Positions 19,559 through 28,086 of a DNA stretch of 64,000 nt are shown here, one piece after another (position 1 is the first letter of the stretch; every line of letters starts with the position of its first letter). Source of the stretch: Corynebacterium cystitidis (lineage in GTDB: Bacteria; Actinomycetota; Actinomycetes; Mycobacteriales; Mycobacteriaceae); contig NZ_LT906473.1 in assembly GCF_900187295.1 (NCBI RefSeq), forward strand, positions 2,108,001-2,172,000, read 5' to 3'. A program made the position numbers and the translations under genes. Below the pieces are notes generated by a model, which made no database searches, was not told where the DNA came from, and saw nothing but the letters and a program-made list of their open reading frames with translations.

Positions 19559-20635
19559 ATGTTCCGGGCAACGCTAAGCTCCCAACCTCCGGTAAGTTCA
19601 CATAACTTCGAAGAAAGAATACGAAGAAAGAATACAGTGAAGAATTTTAAGCTTTCCGCAAAGGGTTTGACCATAGCCCTTGCTACTACATTTCTGGTTA
19701 CCCCAGTCGCAGCTGGTGAGCACGGGGAAGCACCACACTATCTCCACGAAGGCCGATTCAGCTCAACCTACAACCTGGATACCCTGGAATGGGCAGGCGA
19801 GAAATGGGCGGTACGAGGAACCGACGATACCTTCATCGAGGTAGATGGCCCGCAAGCCCCGCACCCACACACTGGCCGGGGCGAATGGGTTGACGGGACG
19901 CACATAAGCAAAAATGGTGACCTTGTGCTATCAAATCAGGGGATTGACGGTGGCGTGGAAATCATCAGCGAACAATCCATGGGGTACGGGACCTATACCT
20001 TCGAATACTCTGCTGACTTTGCCAACTACCACCCCAACACGGTATTGGGAATCTTTACGTACGACTGGGCGGATGCAGTTCTGCCTGGGCATGAAACAAA
20101 AGCCGGATTCACTGAAAACGACTTCATCGAAATTTCCCGCTGGGGAGAACCAACCGACACACCGGTGCGTGCCGGGGCGACTGTGTACTCCGATACCACC
20201 GGGACCCCGACACACCTCGAGCACTTCAACGTTCCTGAAGGCACCCAACGTTTAACAACAACAGCAATCTGGCAGCCCTCCTCGCTCCAGGTAATCACGC
20301 AGGACTCCACTGGAAAAGTAATGTCTAATGACATCACCACTAGGGGGCTTCCTAAATCAAGGACCGAACAGCTCCATATCAACCTGTGGACAAATTCAGC
20401 CCAAGGTGGTGCGGAAACCGCTACCGGAGATACGGTGACATTACACGACTTTTCCTTCACACCGCACTCGACCACAAGCTACGGGTACAAAATCTTCGCA
20501 CAGATCAAGGACAGGATCATGGCGCTCTTGGACTTAAGGTTGGAGCCCAATCCGACCTCAGAGGGTTGGCTCTCCTCCGGACGGTGGCGCTCATCGGAAA
20601 GCTCCAGCTCTACCATCACGCTGAGTTCTAAATAA
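19559..20635 (+). CDS. Secreted GH16-like concanavalin-fold protein
   Basis: A 358-aa exported protein. The ATG at 19559 has a perfect AGGAGG six nt upstream; a GTG at 19637 (VKNFKLSAKGLTIALATT) is an alternative start giving a classical signal peptide ending at VTPVAAG. The mature part reads like a beta-sandwich of the GH16 type: NDGTYTFEY-like segment GYGTYTFEYSADF, then FTENDFIEISRWGE, which resembles the GH16 E-x-D-x-x-E active-site strand. A basic and Ser-rich tail ends the protein. The substrate is unknown. A 13-bp tandem duplication lies between the two starts. Confidence 0.65.
   Translation: MFRATLSSQPPVSSHNFEERIRRKNTVKNFKLSAKGLTIALATTFLVTPVAAGEHGEAPHYLHEGRFSSTYNLDTLEWAGEKWAVRGTDDTFIEVDGPQAPHPHTGRGEWVDGTHISKNGDLVLSNQGIDGGVEIISEQSMGYGTYTFEYSADFANYHPNTVLGIFTYDWADAVLPGHETKAGFTENDFIEISRWGEPTDTPVRAGATVYSDTTGTPTHLEHFNVPEGTQRLTTTAIWQPSSLQVITQDSTGKVMSNDITTRGLPKSRTEQLHINLWTNSAQGGAETATGDTVTLHDFSFTPHSTTSYGYKIFAQIKDRIMALLDLRLEPNPTSEGWLSSGRWRSSESSSSTITLSSK
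19609..19634 (+). repeat. 13-bp tandem duplication joining two possible starts
   Basis: CGAAGAAAGAATA occurs twice in tandem (19609-19621, 19622-19634). Because 13 is not a multiple of three, the second copy decides whether the upstream ATG (19559) is in frame with the signal-peptide reading frame. With one copy the upstream frame would end in CAG TGA overlapping the GTG start. Confidence 0.85.
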
Positions 20636-20663
20636 AACTAAGCATCTGACGGTGGCAGCACAA

Positions 20664-20703
20664 CGCCCCGCTCTGCCCGTAGATTAACGGGCTGAGCGGG
20701 GCG
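20664..20703. terminator. Bidirectional terminator between the GH16-like gene and rplA
   Basis: A long stem (CGCCCCGCTCTGCCCGT, 20664-20680, with CGGGCTGAGCGGGGCG, 20688-20703, one bulge) and a 7-nt AT-rich loop sits between two convergent genes. It is followed by AAAACTTT on the plus strand and TTGTG on the minus strand. It can serve both transcripts, though only poorly supported by a U-run on either side. Confidence 0.75.
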
Positions 20704-20734
20704 AAAACTTTAAAGCGAACTTCCTGGCAGCTGA

Positions 20735-21451
20735 TTAAGCTGGCTTCTCCGAGTAGTTCTTGGTCACGCGAGTATCCACAGGAACACCAGGACCAGTGGT
20801 CGCAGACACGACGATCTTCTTCAAGTAGACACCTTTTGCAGACGATGGCTTCAGGCGCAGCACCTCGTCGAGAAGTGCGCCGTAGTTCTCGGCCAACTGC
20901 TCTGGAGTAAACGATGCCTTACCAATCATGGCATGCAGGTTCGAAGCCTTGTCAACGCGGAAGGAAATCTTACCGCCCTTCACATCCTCGATAGCCTTAG
21001 CAACATCAGGGGTGACAGTGCCGGTCTTCGGGTTAGGCATCAGACCACGAGGGCCCAGCACACGTGCAACGCGGCCCACCTTCGCCATCTGGTCAGGGGT
21101 AGCGATAGCCACATCGAAATCAATGGTTCCAGCATTGATCTGCTCGATCAGCTCATCACTACCAACGATGTCTGCGCCAGCTTCCTGCGCCTTCGTTGCG
21201 TTCTCACCCTCTGCGAAGACCGCTACGCGCACAGTCTTACCGGTGCCATGTGGCAGGTTGACGGTGCCACGAACCAGCTGGTCAGCCTTACGTGGGTCGA
21301 CGGACAGACGCATTGCCACATCGATGGATGCGTCATAGTTCTTCGAGGAGGTCTCCTTTGCCAGGGCGACTGCGTCCAGAGGGTGGTATTCCTTGGTGCG
21401 GTCGACAAGCTTGGCGGTCTCTTCGTAACGCTTAGACTTCTTACGTGCCAT
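20735..21451 (-). CDS. rplA: 50S ribosomal protein L1
   Basis: Ribosomal protein of the L1 stalk, 238 aa, full length. Diagnostic segments are [35 protein letters not shown] and the C-terminal [17 protein letters not shown] (shown here only as landmarks of domain II and the C-terminal strand). It follows rplK by 100 bp in the secE-nusG-rplK-rplA group and ends at a terminator. Confidence 0.97.
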   Translation of the reverse strand: MARKKSKRYEETAKLVDRTKEYHPLDAVALAKETSSKNYDASIDVAMRLSVDPRKADQLVRGTVNLPHGTGKTVRVAVFAEGENATKAQEAGADIVGSDELIEQINAGTIDFDVAIATPDQMAKVGRVARVLGPRGLMPNPKTGTVTPDVAKAIEDVKGGKISFRVDKASNLHAMIGKASFTPEQLAENYGALLDEVLRLKPSSAKGVYLKKIVVSATTGPGVPVDTRVTKNYSEKPA

Positions 21452-21551
21452 GTTTAATCCTTACGTGATGTACGTGTTCTAGGAGTGTGGTTCGGGCCAG
21501 GCCGGCCCTCCCACGCTGTTCAATTCTTACCAGCTTCGAGCTTGCGAGAAG

Positions 21552-21980
21552 CTACTTCTTGACGTCGATGCCCATCGAGCGAGCGGTACCAGCGATGATC
21601 GCAGCACCTGCCTCAATGTCACGAGCGTTCAAGTCATTCTTCTTCTTTTCTGCGATCTCCTTGCACTGATCCCAGGTCACAGAACCAACCTTGTCAGTGT
21701 GTGGGACGCCAGAGCCAGACTTAATGCCAGCAGCCTTAAGCAGCAGCTTTGCAGCTGGAGGAGACTTCAGGATGAAGTCAAAAGAACGGTCTTCGTAGAC
21801 GGTGATCTCCACTGGAACCACATCGCCACGCATGGATTCGGTTGCAGCGTTGTACGCCTTGCAGAACTCCATGATGTTCACGCCGTGTGCACCCAGTGCA
21901 GGACCGACTGGAGGAGCCGGGTTTGCCTGGCCTGCTTCGATCTGAAGCTTGATCAGGCCAGATACCTTCTTCTTAGCCAT
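21552..21980 (-). CDS. rplK: 50S ribosomal protein L11
   Basis: GTPase-centre protein, 142 aa. The N-terminal domain begins [20 protein letters not shown] with the proline-rich [15 protein letters not shown], and the C-terminal rRNA-binding domain carries [13 protein letters not shown]. It binds 23S rRNA and takes part in factor binding and the stringent response. It lies upstream of rplA and downstream of nusG. No unusual residues are seen. Confidence 0.97.
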   Translation of the reverse strand: MAKKKVSGLIKLQIEAGQANPAPPVGPALGAHGVNIMEFCKAYNAATESMRGDVVPVEITVYEDRSFDFILKSPPAAKLLLKAAGIKSGSGVPHTDKVGSVTWDQCKEIAEKKKNDLNARDIEAGAAIIAGTARSMGIDVKK

Positions 21981-22183
21981 CGAATTACCTCAATTCCGTG
22001 GTTCAGGGGTGACAGTCTCGATGAAAAACAGCCACCCTGCCGGATGCCGGCCTTGGTGCCAGCCACCGGGGAGATGATTATGGTTGACGTGCATCCAACA
22101 GGACGCACGAAGAAACAGTGTACGCAGGTGCTTCGTCGTAAAGCAAAACGCTTAACGACGCAGCGGGGCAAACCCCGCCACCA

Positions 22184-23224
22184 CTAATTGATGCGCTCGA
22201 CCTGATCAGCGGTGAGCTCCACTGGAGTCTCGCGGCCGAAGATGGACACGAGTGCCTGGATCTTGCCGGTCTCCTCGTCGATCGCGTTGATCGTCGCGGA
22301 AACGCTGGCCAAAGCACCAGACAAAATGGTAACAGCTTCGCCAACCTCAAAGTCGTGCGAGATCTTTGGTTTGAGCTCTTCCTCCGGCATCGCGATAACG
22401 GTCTCGCCCTCCGCATTAGCTGCAGACTTCGCAGCTGCCTCTTCACCCTCGACAGGAGCTGCCTTTGGCATGAGGAACTTCGCCACATCGCGGTGCTTCA
22501 CCGGGGTCGCATTGCCCTCATTGCCCACAAACGACGTCACACCAGGGGTCTCGCGCACCACAGACCACGCGGCATCATTCATGTCCATACGCACCAACAC
22601 GTAGCCTGGCAAAAGCTTGCGCTTAACCAGCTTACGCTTGCCATCCTTGAGCTCCACGGCCTGCTCGATCGGCACAACCACGTCATAGATGGAGTCTTCC
22701 ACCTCAAGAGTCTGGGCACGCATGTCCAGGTTGGTCTTCACCTTGTTTTCATAGCCCGAGTAGGACTGAATGATGTACCACTGGCCCGGCAGCTTCTTCA
22801 GCTCGCGGGTGTACTCGCGCAGGCGCTTCTTGTATTCAGCTTCCTCATCGACAGCATTAACGGCGTCGGTGTCGCCCAACGCCGCAGCCGCAGCCTGTTC
22901 CGGAGTTTGCTCCGAGGCGGTATTGACCGCATCCTCGGCCTCGACTTCTGCCTGGGTCTCTTCGACAGCACGTTCGTGTGCTTCAACGATCGCGTCGTCT
23001 ACAGGGCGAGTCTCTTCGTCGACACCCGTTTCACCAGCATCGCCTTCGGCTTCTTCAGCACGCTCATGCGCTGCCTGCATCCGTTCTGCGGTTTCGGCTA
23101 CAGGCTCAGTTTCAGGCGAGACTGGTGCTCCTTCGTCGATCATTTCCTTTCCCTCGATAATGTCGACTTCTTCCTGGCTTAAGACAGTGTTGCCCGCGTT
23201 GATGTCTTCAGTGTTCTCACTCAT
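22184..23224 (-). CDS. nusG: Transcription termination/antitermination factor NusG
   Basis: NusG of 346 aa, about twice the size of the E. coli protein. Residues 1 to about 145 are an Ala/Glu-rich acidic extension typical of actinobacterial NusG. The NGN domain starts at PGQWYIIQSYSGYENKV and contains the LLPGYVLVRMDM strand. The C-terminal KOW domain begins near HDFEVGEAVTILSGALASV and ends in LTADQVERIN. NusG binds RNA polymerase (beta' clamp) and influences pausing and Rho function. The gene follows secE after a 200-bp gap that holds a terminator. Confidence 0.95.
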   Translation of the reverse strand: MSENTEDINAGNTVLSQEEVDIIEGKEMIDEGAPVSPETEPVAETAERMQAAHERAEEAEGDAGETGVDEETRPVDDAIVEAHERAVEETQAEVEAEDAVNTASEQTPEQAAAAALGDTDAVNAVDEEAEYKKRLREYTRELKKLPGQWYIIQSYSGYENKVKTNLDMRAQTLEVEDSIYDVVVPIEQAVELKDGKRKLVKRKLLPGYVLVRMDMNDAAWSVVRETPGVTSFVGNEGNATPVKHRDVAKFLMPKAAPVEGEEAAAKSAANAEGETVIAMPEEELKPKISHDFEVGEAVTILSGALASVSATINAIDEETGKIQALVSIFGRETPVELTADQVERIN

Positions 23225-23382
23225 GTGTTCTCCAGACTGGTGCTGCCAATAAATTATCCCGCCTACCCAGCGTTTAATACTGGGGTGACGGGATCAAGTC
23301 AATGATTCAATGTGGCCACTATAACCGAGAAAAGCACGTCTTTTCAACTTGCAAAAGCTAATAACACACGGAGAAAACAAAA

Positions 23383-23408
23383 CCCGCTGCCTTATACAGG
23401 TCAGCGGG
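23383..23408 (-). terminator. Terminator between secE and nusG
   Basis: On the minus strand a 7-bp stem (CCCGCTG / CAGCGGG) with a 12-nt loop is followed by TTTTGTTTT, directly past the secE stop. It may end or attenuate the secE transcript, implying that nusG has its own promoter in the remaining gap. Confidence 0.75.
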
Positions 23409-23424
23409 AGTTTAAAAAGTGCTG

Positions 23425-23763
23425 CTACGGCGATAGAACAGCTTCAACACCCATGGTTGTTAGCGTATCCACACCCCAGACCAGGGTGGTAAGGATGATC
23501 AGGAAAGCAAACACGATCAGCGTGTAGTTAAGCATCTGGCGGCTGGTAGGCCACACCACCTTGCGCACTTCCTGGACAACTTCGCCCGGAAAGGCTGCGA
23601 GGCCACCACCGGGCTTCTCGTCTTGCTCCGGGTCCTGGCGCGCAACCTTCTTCGCTTCATAAGAAGCGGAAGAAGTAGTGCTGGCGCCACTCAGCTGACG
23701 CTTGCCGGTTGGCGTTGCAGCACCGTCACGCTTTTGCTGGTCTTCGCTCACAGCACTCCTCAT
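23425..23763 (-). CDS. secE: Preprotein translocase subunit SecE
   Basis: A 112-aa protein with one membrane helix (YTLIVFAFLIILTTLVWGVDTL). The cytoplasmic amphipathic motif FPGEVVQEVRKVVWPTSRQ precedes it, which is the conserved SecE segment clamping SecY. The N-terminal 60 residues are basic and low-complexity, as in other actinobacteria. It lies directly downstream of tRNA-Trp in the conserved tRNA-secE-nusG order. Confidence 0.93.
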   Translation of the reverse strand: MRSAVSEDQQKRDGAATPTGKRQLSGASTTSSASYEAKKVARQDPEQDEKPGGGLAAFPGEVVQEVRKVVWPTSRQMLNYTLIVFAFLIILTTLVWGVDTLTTMGVEAVLSP

Positions 23764-23775
23764 GGTTTAAAACTA

Positions 23776-23851
<76 letters not shown>

Positions 23852-23921
23852 TGGGCACTACCTTTTAAGATAGTACGCCCACCCTACCACGGCGTGCAAG
23901 CACGCCGACTTCGGAGGGTTG

Positions 23922-23995
23922 TAGCGGTGGAGAGACTCGAACTCTCGACCTCGCGATTATGAGTCGCGCGCTCTCACCAGCTGAGCTACACCGCC
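23922..23995 (-). tRNA. tRNA-Met (CAT anticodon)
   Basis: A 74-nt cloverleaf on the minus strand: acceptor GGCGGTG/CACCGCT, D-arm TAGCTCAGCTGGTGAGAGC, anticodon loop CTCATAA with CAT, T-arm AGTTCGAGTCT. The CCA end is not encoded. The D-stem and acceptor pairing fit an elongator rather than an initiator tRNA-Met. Confidence 0.94.
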
Positions 23996-24043
23996 GTGCA
24001 ACCTGCAGATGCGCTGCGAAACAGCGCTCCATACAAGCAACAG

Positions 24044-24116
24044 AGCCCCCTAGCAGAATCGAACTGCTGACCTTTTCCTTACCATGGAAACGCTCTACCG
24101 ACTGAGCTAAGGGGGC
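24044..24116 (-). tRNA. tRNA-Thr (GGT anticodon)
   Basis: A 73-nt cloverleaf on the minus strand: acceptor GCCCCCT/AGGGGGC, D-arm TAGCTCAGTCGGTAGAGC, anticodon loop ATGGTAA with GGT, T-arm AGTTCGATTCT. The CCA end is not encoded. Confidence 0.95.
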
Positions 24117-24316
24117 ACAGCCTCTAAGTTGTGGACTCAGCAACCGCTTTCACTTTTGCGTCGCCCGCTCTGTTGAAGCCTTTGAAAGATTAACCCGATC
24201 ATTACATAGAACACAAATCGCCAGCATATCCCGCACATTTATTAATTCCCCGCCTTGAGATGCGCCCGCGCTACAAAAAGCACACACAACTAACCAGCAC
24301 ACACAACGCAAAGTAA

Positions 24317-24349
24317 AGCACCCACCCCGATCAAATCGCGGTGGGTGCT
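24317..24349 (-). terminator. Terminator after tRNA-Tyr
   Basis: A 10-bp perfect stem (AGCACCCACC, 24317-24326, with GGTGGGTGCT, 24340-24349) and a 13-nt loop, followed on the minus strand by TTTACTTT. It sits immediately downstream of tRNA-Tyr. Confidence 0.8.
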
Positions 24350-24351
24350 AG

Positions 24352-24437
24352 TGGTGCCAGGTAGAAGATTCGAACTTCTGAAGGCGTAAGCCGGCGGATT
24401 TACAGTCCGCTTCCTTTGGCCGCTCGGACAACCTGGC
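24352..24437 (-). tRNA. tRNA-Tyr (GTA anticodon)
   Basis: An 86-nt class II tRNA on the minus strand with a long variable arm. Acceptor GCCAGGT/ACCTGGC, anticodon region ACTGTAAAT with GTA, T-arm AGTTCGAATCT, and an encoded CCA end (24352-24354). Confidence 0.95.
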
Positions 24438-24533
24438 AAGCGCTTTTATAAGTGCGTGAATTACCTTACAACACCGCCACCACATCTTGGCAAATCAGCA
24501 GGTTAATTGCTTCGTTCAGGCATGCGACGCAGC

Positions 24534-25550
24534 CTAGCCCACCCTGTCTACGGTGTAACGCGCCAACATTCGCAACGCCCCAGTTGCCGGAATATCGGGC
24601 AACCGTTGGATCTGTTCGTCGGCAAGCGCCAAATAATGCTTCACCGTGTCCAAGGAGCGCGCCCGTGCAGTGGATTGGCCCAGCAACTCAAGGGCGCGTT
24701 CGACATCAGCGTCGTCGTCAAGCGGGCCAGTAAGCAGGCCTCGCAGCTCCTCCCCAACCCCGGTATCCTCCCCCAAGGCATACAACACGGGTAGGGTGAA
24801 CACGCCCTCGCGCAGGTCAGTGCCTGGGGTCTTACCAGACTGATTGGTGGCCGAGAAAATATCGATCATGTCATCCACAATCTGAAATACCATGCCAACT
24901 GCTGAACCAAGCTTGTACATGGCGTCCACGATTTCCTCCGACGCACCGGAGTGCTTCGCGCCGAGATACCCTGCAGACGCGATCAAAACACCCGTCTTCT
25001 CGTCGATCACCTTAAGGTAATGCTCGATCGGATCATCCTCTTCCGCACCGATTGTCTCGCGCATCTGGCCGGTCACCAACTTGCCAAATGTTTCGGAGAA
25101 ATGATGCACGGTATCGGTATCCAACTCACTCATCAGCCGTGAAGTATGAGCTAGCAGAATGTCGCCGGCCAGAATCGCCACGGAATTATCCCAACGCGAA
25201 TTCGCCGACTCCACGCCACGGCGCACGTCCGCCTCGTCCATCACATCGTCGTGATACAAGGTGGCCAAGTGCACCATTTCCACGATCGTGGCCGCCTTCA
25301 CCACATTGCGTGAGCCCGTCTGCGGCCCATACTCACTAGCAATCAACGCCATCAGTGGGCGAAAACGCTTACCACCGGCCTGCGCTAAGTGCAGCACCTT
25401 CTCGTTGACGAAGTCGGGCCCGGTAGAGAGCTCGTCGACAAGCAAATTCTCAACCGCGCGCATCCCCTCGTCGATACGCGCAGTGAGTTCCTCATTACCC
25501 AAATCCACGCTGGAGACATGGCGGGGTGAGGCATTGGTGCCCAAAGTCAT
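24534..25550 (-). CDS. Long-chain polyprenyl diphosphate synthase
   Basis: A 338-aa trans-prenyltransferase. The first aspartate-rich motif is YHDDVMDEADVRRG (DDxxD type) and the second is QIVDDMIDIF. The enzyme condenses isopentenyl diphosphate units to make the isoprenoid tail, most likely of menaquinone, since it is divergent from the MenJ-type reductase, the same arrangement as the polyprenyl synthase (grcC1) and menJ of Mycobacterium tuberculosis. Chain length cannot be read reliably from the sequence. Full length. Confidence 0.9.
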   Translation of the reverse strand: MTLGTNASPRHVSSVDLGNEELTARIDEGMRAVENLLVDELSTGPDFVNEKVLHLAQAGGKRFRPLMALIASEYGPQTGSRNVVKAATIVEMVHLATLYHDDVMDEADVRRGVESANSRWDNSVAILAGDILLAHTSRLMSELDTDTVHHFSETFGKLVTGQMRETIGAEEDDPIEHYLKVIDEKTGVLIASAGYLGAKHSGASEEIVDAMYKLGSAVGMVFQIVDDMIDIFSATNQSGKTPGTDLREGVFTLPVLYALGEDTGVGEELRGLLTGPLDDDADVERALELLGQSTARARSLDTVKHYLALADEQIQRLPDIPATGALRMLARYTVDRVG

Positions 25551-25667
25551 CGGTGCGGTCCTTGCAAACTCGAAAACGATCGTTTATCTTGCCCCTCAAC
25601 CGTAGTCCAATATGCGCCAACGACACACCCTGGGGTGGGCATAAATGCGTCTGGCACAATGGGTTGA

Positions 25668-26897
25668 GTGACTGTGACAAAAGAATGTGTTGTTGTGGGG
25701 GCCGGACCTTCCGGGGCCGCAGCAGCGCTGGCCGCCGCACGTTCAGGCCTGGAAACGCTGCTTATCGACGCCCAAAGCTTCCCGCGCGACAAAACCTGCG
25801 GTGACGGCCTGACTCCGCGCGCCGTCCATGCCCTGGAGCAGCTTGGCGTTGAGCATGTGCTTCCTGCGTACCGGAACAAGGGCTTGAAGTTGGTCGGCTA
25901 CGGAGGGAAGGTTACCGCGCCGTGGCCCGAAGGGCATTTTGGCCAGGAGGGTTCGGCTCGGCCGCGCACCGGTTTTGACGCAGCGCTTGTCGACGAAGCC
26001 CGTGCCGCTGGCGCCGAACTGTGGGAAGACTGCCCCGCCACCGATGTGGACATTAGGGGCGGAAAAATCAGCGTGATTCACACCCCGCGTGGTGAAGTTC
26101 GCCCCCGCTGGGTGATCGTGGCTGACGGTGTGCGCTCCCCCTTTGGCAAACTACTGGGGCGCGTATGGCACCGCGACGAGGTGTATGGGATTGCTGCGCG
26201 CTCCTACTGCGATTCGTCCTACTCCGACGAGCCGTGGATGCACTCACACGTGGAGCTACGCGACGGCGACGGTGCGATACAACCCGGATATGGCTGGATT
26301 TTCCCGCTGGGCGACGGCACCGTCAACCTCGGTTGCGGCGCACTGAGCACGTCCGCGCGGCCAGCCAAGCTGAATACGAAGAAGCTGCTGGGCGAGTACG
26401 CCGCGTTTGTCCGCGACGAGTGGGAGCTTGGCGACGAACACTGCGTCACCTCTGCCCTGCTACCCATGGGCGGGGCAGTATCTCATGTGGCTGGCGGCAA
26501 CTGGATGCTCATCGGGGACGCGGCTGCGCTAGTAAACCCCCTCAATGGTGAAGGTATCGACTACGGGTTAGAATCCGCCGTGCTGGCCGTGGAGATGCTG
26601 GGCCAATCTGCTGATTTCACCCTGACCTGGCCTGCGCTCCTGCGTGAGGCCTATGGGGAGGCGTTCTTGCTGGCGCGCACCGCCGCACGCCTGCTCACTT
26701 ACCCCCAGTTCTTGCCGGCAGTGGGACCTCTCGCACTGCGTGGGCCTGTGGGTGCTGTTCTCATGCCTGCTGCGGCCAGGTTGATGGGCAACTTGATTAC
26801 TGATAGAGACCGCGACCTGATTGCTCGCGCTTGGCGGGCAGCAGGGTCTGTTGTCTCCCGTGCCCGTCAGGGCACCCCGCTATGGGATGTGGCCTAG
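25668..26897 (+). CDS. menJ: Geranylgeranyl-reductase-family flavoprotein (MenJ-like)
   Basis: A 409-aa FAD-dependent reductase starting at a GTG. The FAD-binding motif VVVGAGPSGAAAALAAARSG is at the N-terminus, followed by CGDGLTPRAVHAL, the family signature, and a second nucleotide segment MLIGDAAALVNPLNGEGIDYG. In mycobacteria MenJ saturates one isoprene unit of the menaquinone tail; the divergent polyprenyl synthase supports the same role. menG, which usually lies near, is about 24 kb away here. The stop overlaps the convergent hypothetical gene by 4 bp. Confidence 0.85.
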   Translation: MTVTKECVVVGAGPSGAAAALAAARSGLETLLIDAQSFPRDKTCGDGLTPRAVHALEQLGVEHVLPAYRNKGLKLVGYGGKVTAPWPEGHFGQEGSARPRTGFDAALVDEARAAGAELWEDCPATDVDIRGGKISVIHTPRGEVRPRWVIVADGVRSPFGKLLGRVWHRDEVYGIAARSYCDSSYSDEPWMHSHVELRDGDGAIQPGYGWIFPLGDGTVNLGCGALSTSARPAKLNTKKLLGEYAAFVRDEWELGDEHCVTSALLPMGGAVSHVAGGNWMLIGDAAALVNPLNGEGIDYGLESAVLAVEMLGQSADFTLTWPALLREAYGEAFLLARTAARLLTYPQFLPAVGPLALRGPVGAVLMPAAARLMGNLITDRDRDLIARAWRAAGSVVSRARQGTPLWDVA

Positions 26898-27934
26898 ACC
26901 CGCAAATGCTGCACATTGTGCCAGCCGGGGTCATATTCTGCGTTGATCAACACTTCCCCGTCACGCCACTGCTGCACCACTGCCCGTATCTGATACTCAA
27001 GGTCAGTAGTGGAGTCGACATAAAAGTGCATGGTGCGCAGGCGCTGGTCCAGCAGCACCTCAGAGGCCACCATCATGCCACTGTGAATCATGCCGCGTTG
27101 AGGCATTCCGTGGCCACTGAACATCGCTGTAATTTTGTCTTCGAGCTCGTAGACAGGGTGTGCATCTTGGAAGCCAACAGTTACTCCAACATAGTGGTCG
27201 AGGTGCGGGTTCACCGCCGAGTTCAACCGACCCAGCACGGAGACAACTACGGGACCTTGGGGAGTTTCTCCCTTCAAGTTGAGCCAGCTGATCCCTTCGT
27301 CGTTGCTGTTGCGCTTCCGAACTTCGGCAACTATGCCGGGAAGTTCACTCAAATCCACACTTTCTGCAGGGGGTGCGGGAAGAGCATCGATTCCATCAAG
27401 CCAGATTGACACAACTTCTTCACCCAAACAGTGATCAAGCGCGATGAAGGTAAGTTGGGTCCGTTCTGCTTCCGATAGCTGAGAAAACACCGGATGGTAA
27501 AGGCCTACGGATAGTCCGGTCGTGGTGGGTTCGGTTGCTACCTGGATGTCACGGAGTGAGATAGTGTGCCCGAAAATATGAAGCTTAGAAATGACGGCAG
27601 CTGCTTGCCGCATATCGAAGAAGCTCCATGTTGTATCGGCTGCGGGTGCTTGGTTGAGCCAACGACGAGCAGCCGACCGGGCGCTGGGATCTCCTTCTGC
27701 GGTGACGGTGAGCTGGTGTTGGCTTTCAACTCCCGGTCCGAATTCGAAGGCTAACCGAGGGTCAATCGCCTGTACCCGGCCGGTCAAGGGCTCGACGTAA
27801 TCGTTGAGTGTTCCTTTTTCTATGGCGTCTGTGATGCTGTGTTGGTTGCGTTCCCACCATTGCCAGAATTCTTCGATCGGATCTGGTTTCGCCTGCCCAG
27901 ATGGCTTCTTTGGCTTTCGGTTGAACATTCCCAT
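26894..27934 (-). CDS. Hypothetical protein next to menJ
   Basis: A 346-aa soluble protein that I do not recognise. The N-terminus has a basic Pro/Lys stretch (FNRKPKKPSGQAKPDP) and a Trp-rich motif IEEFWQWWERN; no signal peptide or membrane helix is seen. The rest is mixed alpha/beta with several Pro-rich turns and no obvious catalytic motif. It is convergent with menJ and shares its last 4 bp. Likely cytoplasmic. Confidence 0.7.
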   Translation of the reverse strand: MGMFNRKPKKPSGQAKPDPIEEFWQWWERNQHSITDAIEKGTLNDYVEPLTGRVQAIDPRLAFEFGPGVESQHQLTVTAEGDPSARSAARRWLNQAPAADTTWSFFDMRQAAAVISKLHIFGHTISLRDIQVATEPTTTGLSVGLYHPVFSQLSEAERTQLTFIALDHCLGEEVVSIWLDGIDALPAPPAESVDLSELPGIVAEVRKRNSNDEGISWLNLKGETPQGPVVVSVLGRLNSAVNPHLDHYVGVTVGFQDAHPVYELEDKITAMFSGHGMPQRGMIHSGMMVASEVLLDQRLRTMHFYVDSTTDLEYQIRAVVQQWRDGEVLINAEYDPGWHNVQHLRV

Positions 27935-28066
27935 GGCATCTCTTTCACGTACGCGTCGCTTAGTTTTTCGGTCGCTGGCTATCTAACACGACAATCGTAC
28001 TGTCAGGGATATACTCGTGCGCGGGATATGTGACTTTCGTCAGCACCACCACCATTGAACCTCTAT

Positions 28067-28085
28067 TTTGGTTAGGCTAACCTCA
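28067..28085. promoter_or_regulatory. DtxR iron box
   Basis: TTTGGTTAGGCTAACCTCA matches the 19-bp DtxR consensus (TTAGGTTAGSCTAACCTAA) at 17 positions, with an intact GGTTAGGCTAACC core. A TTGAAC (28055-28060) with a TAACCT 17 nt later (28078-28083) is a plausible promoter overlapped by the box, so iron-loaded DtxR would block it. The box is only 1 bp from the first start codon. Confidence 0.9.
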
Positions 28086-28086
28086 T

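Noticed and set aside
20664..20703. GC-rich inverted repeat as a mobile element end
   Set aside because: Position between two convergent genes and stem shape fit a shared terminator better.
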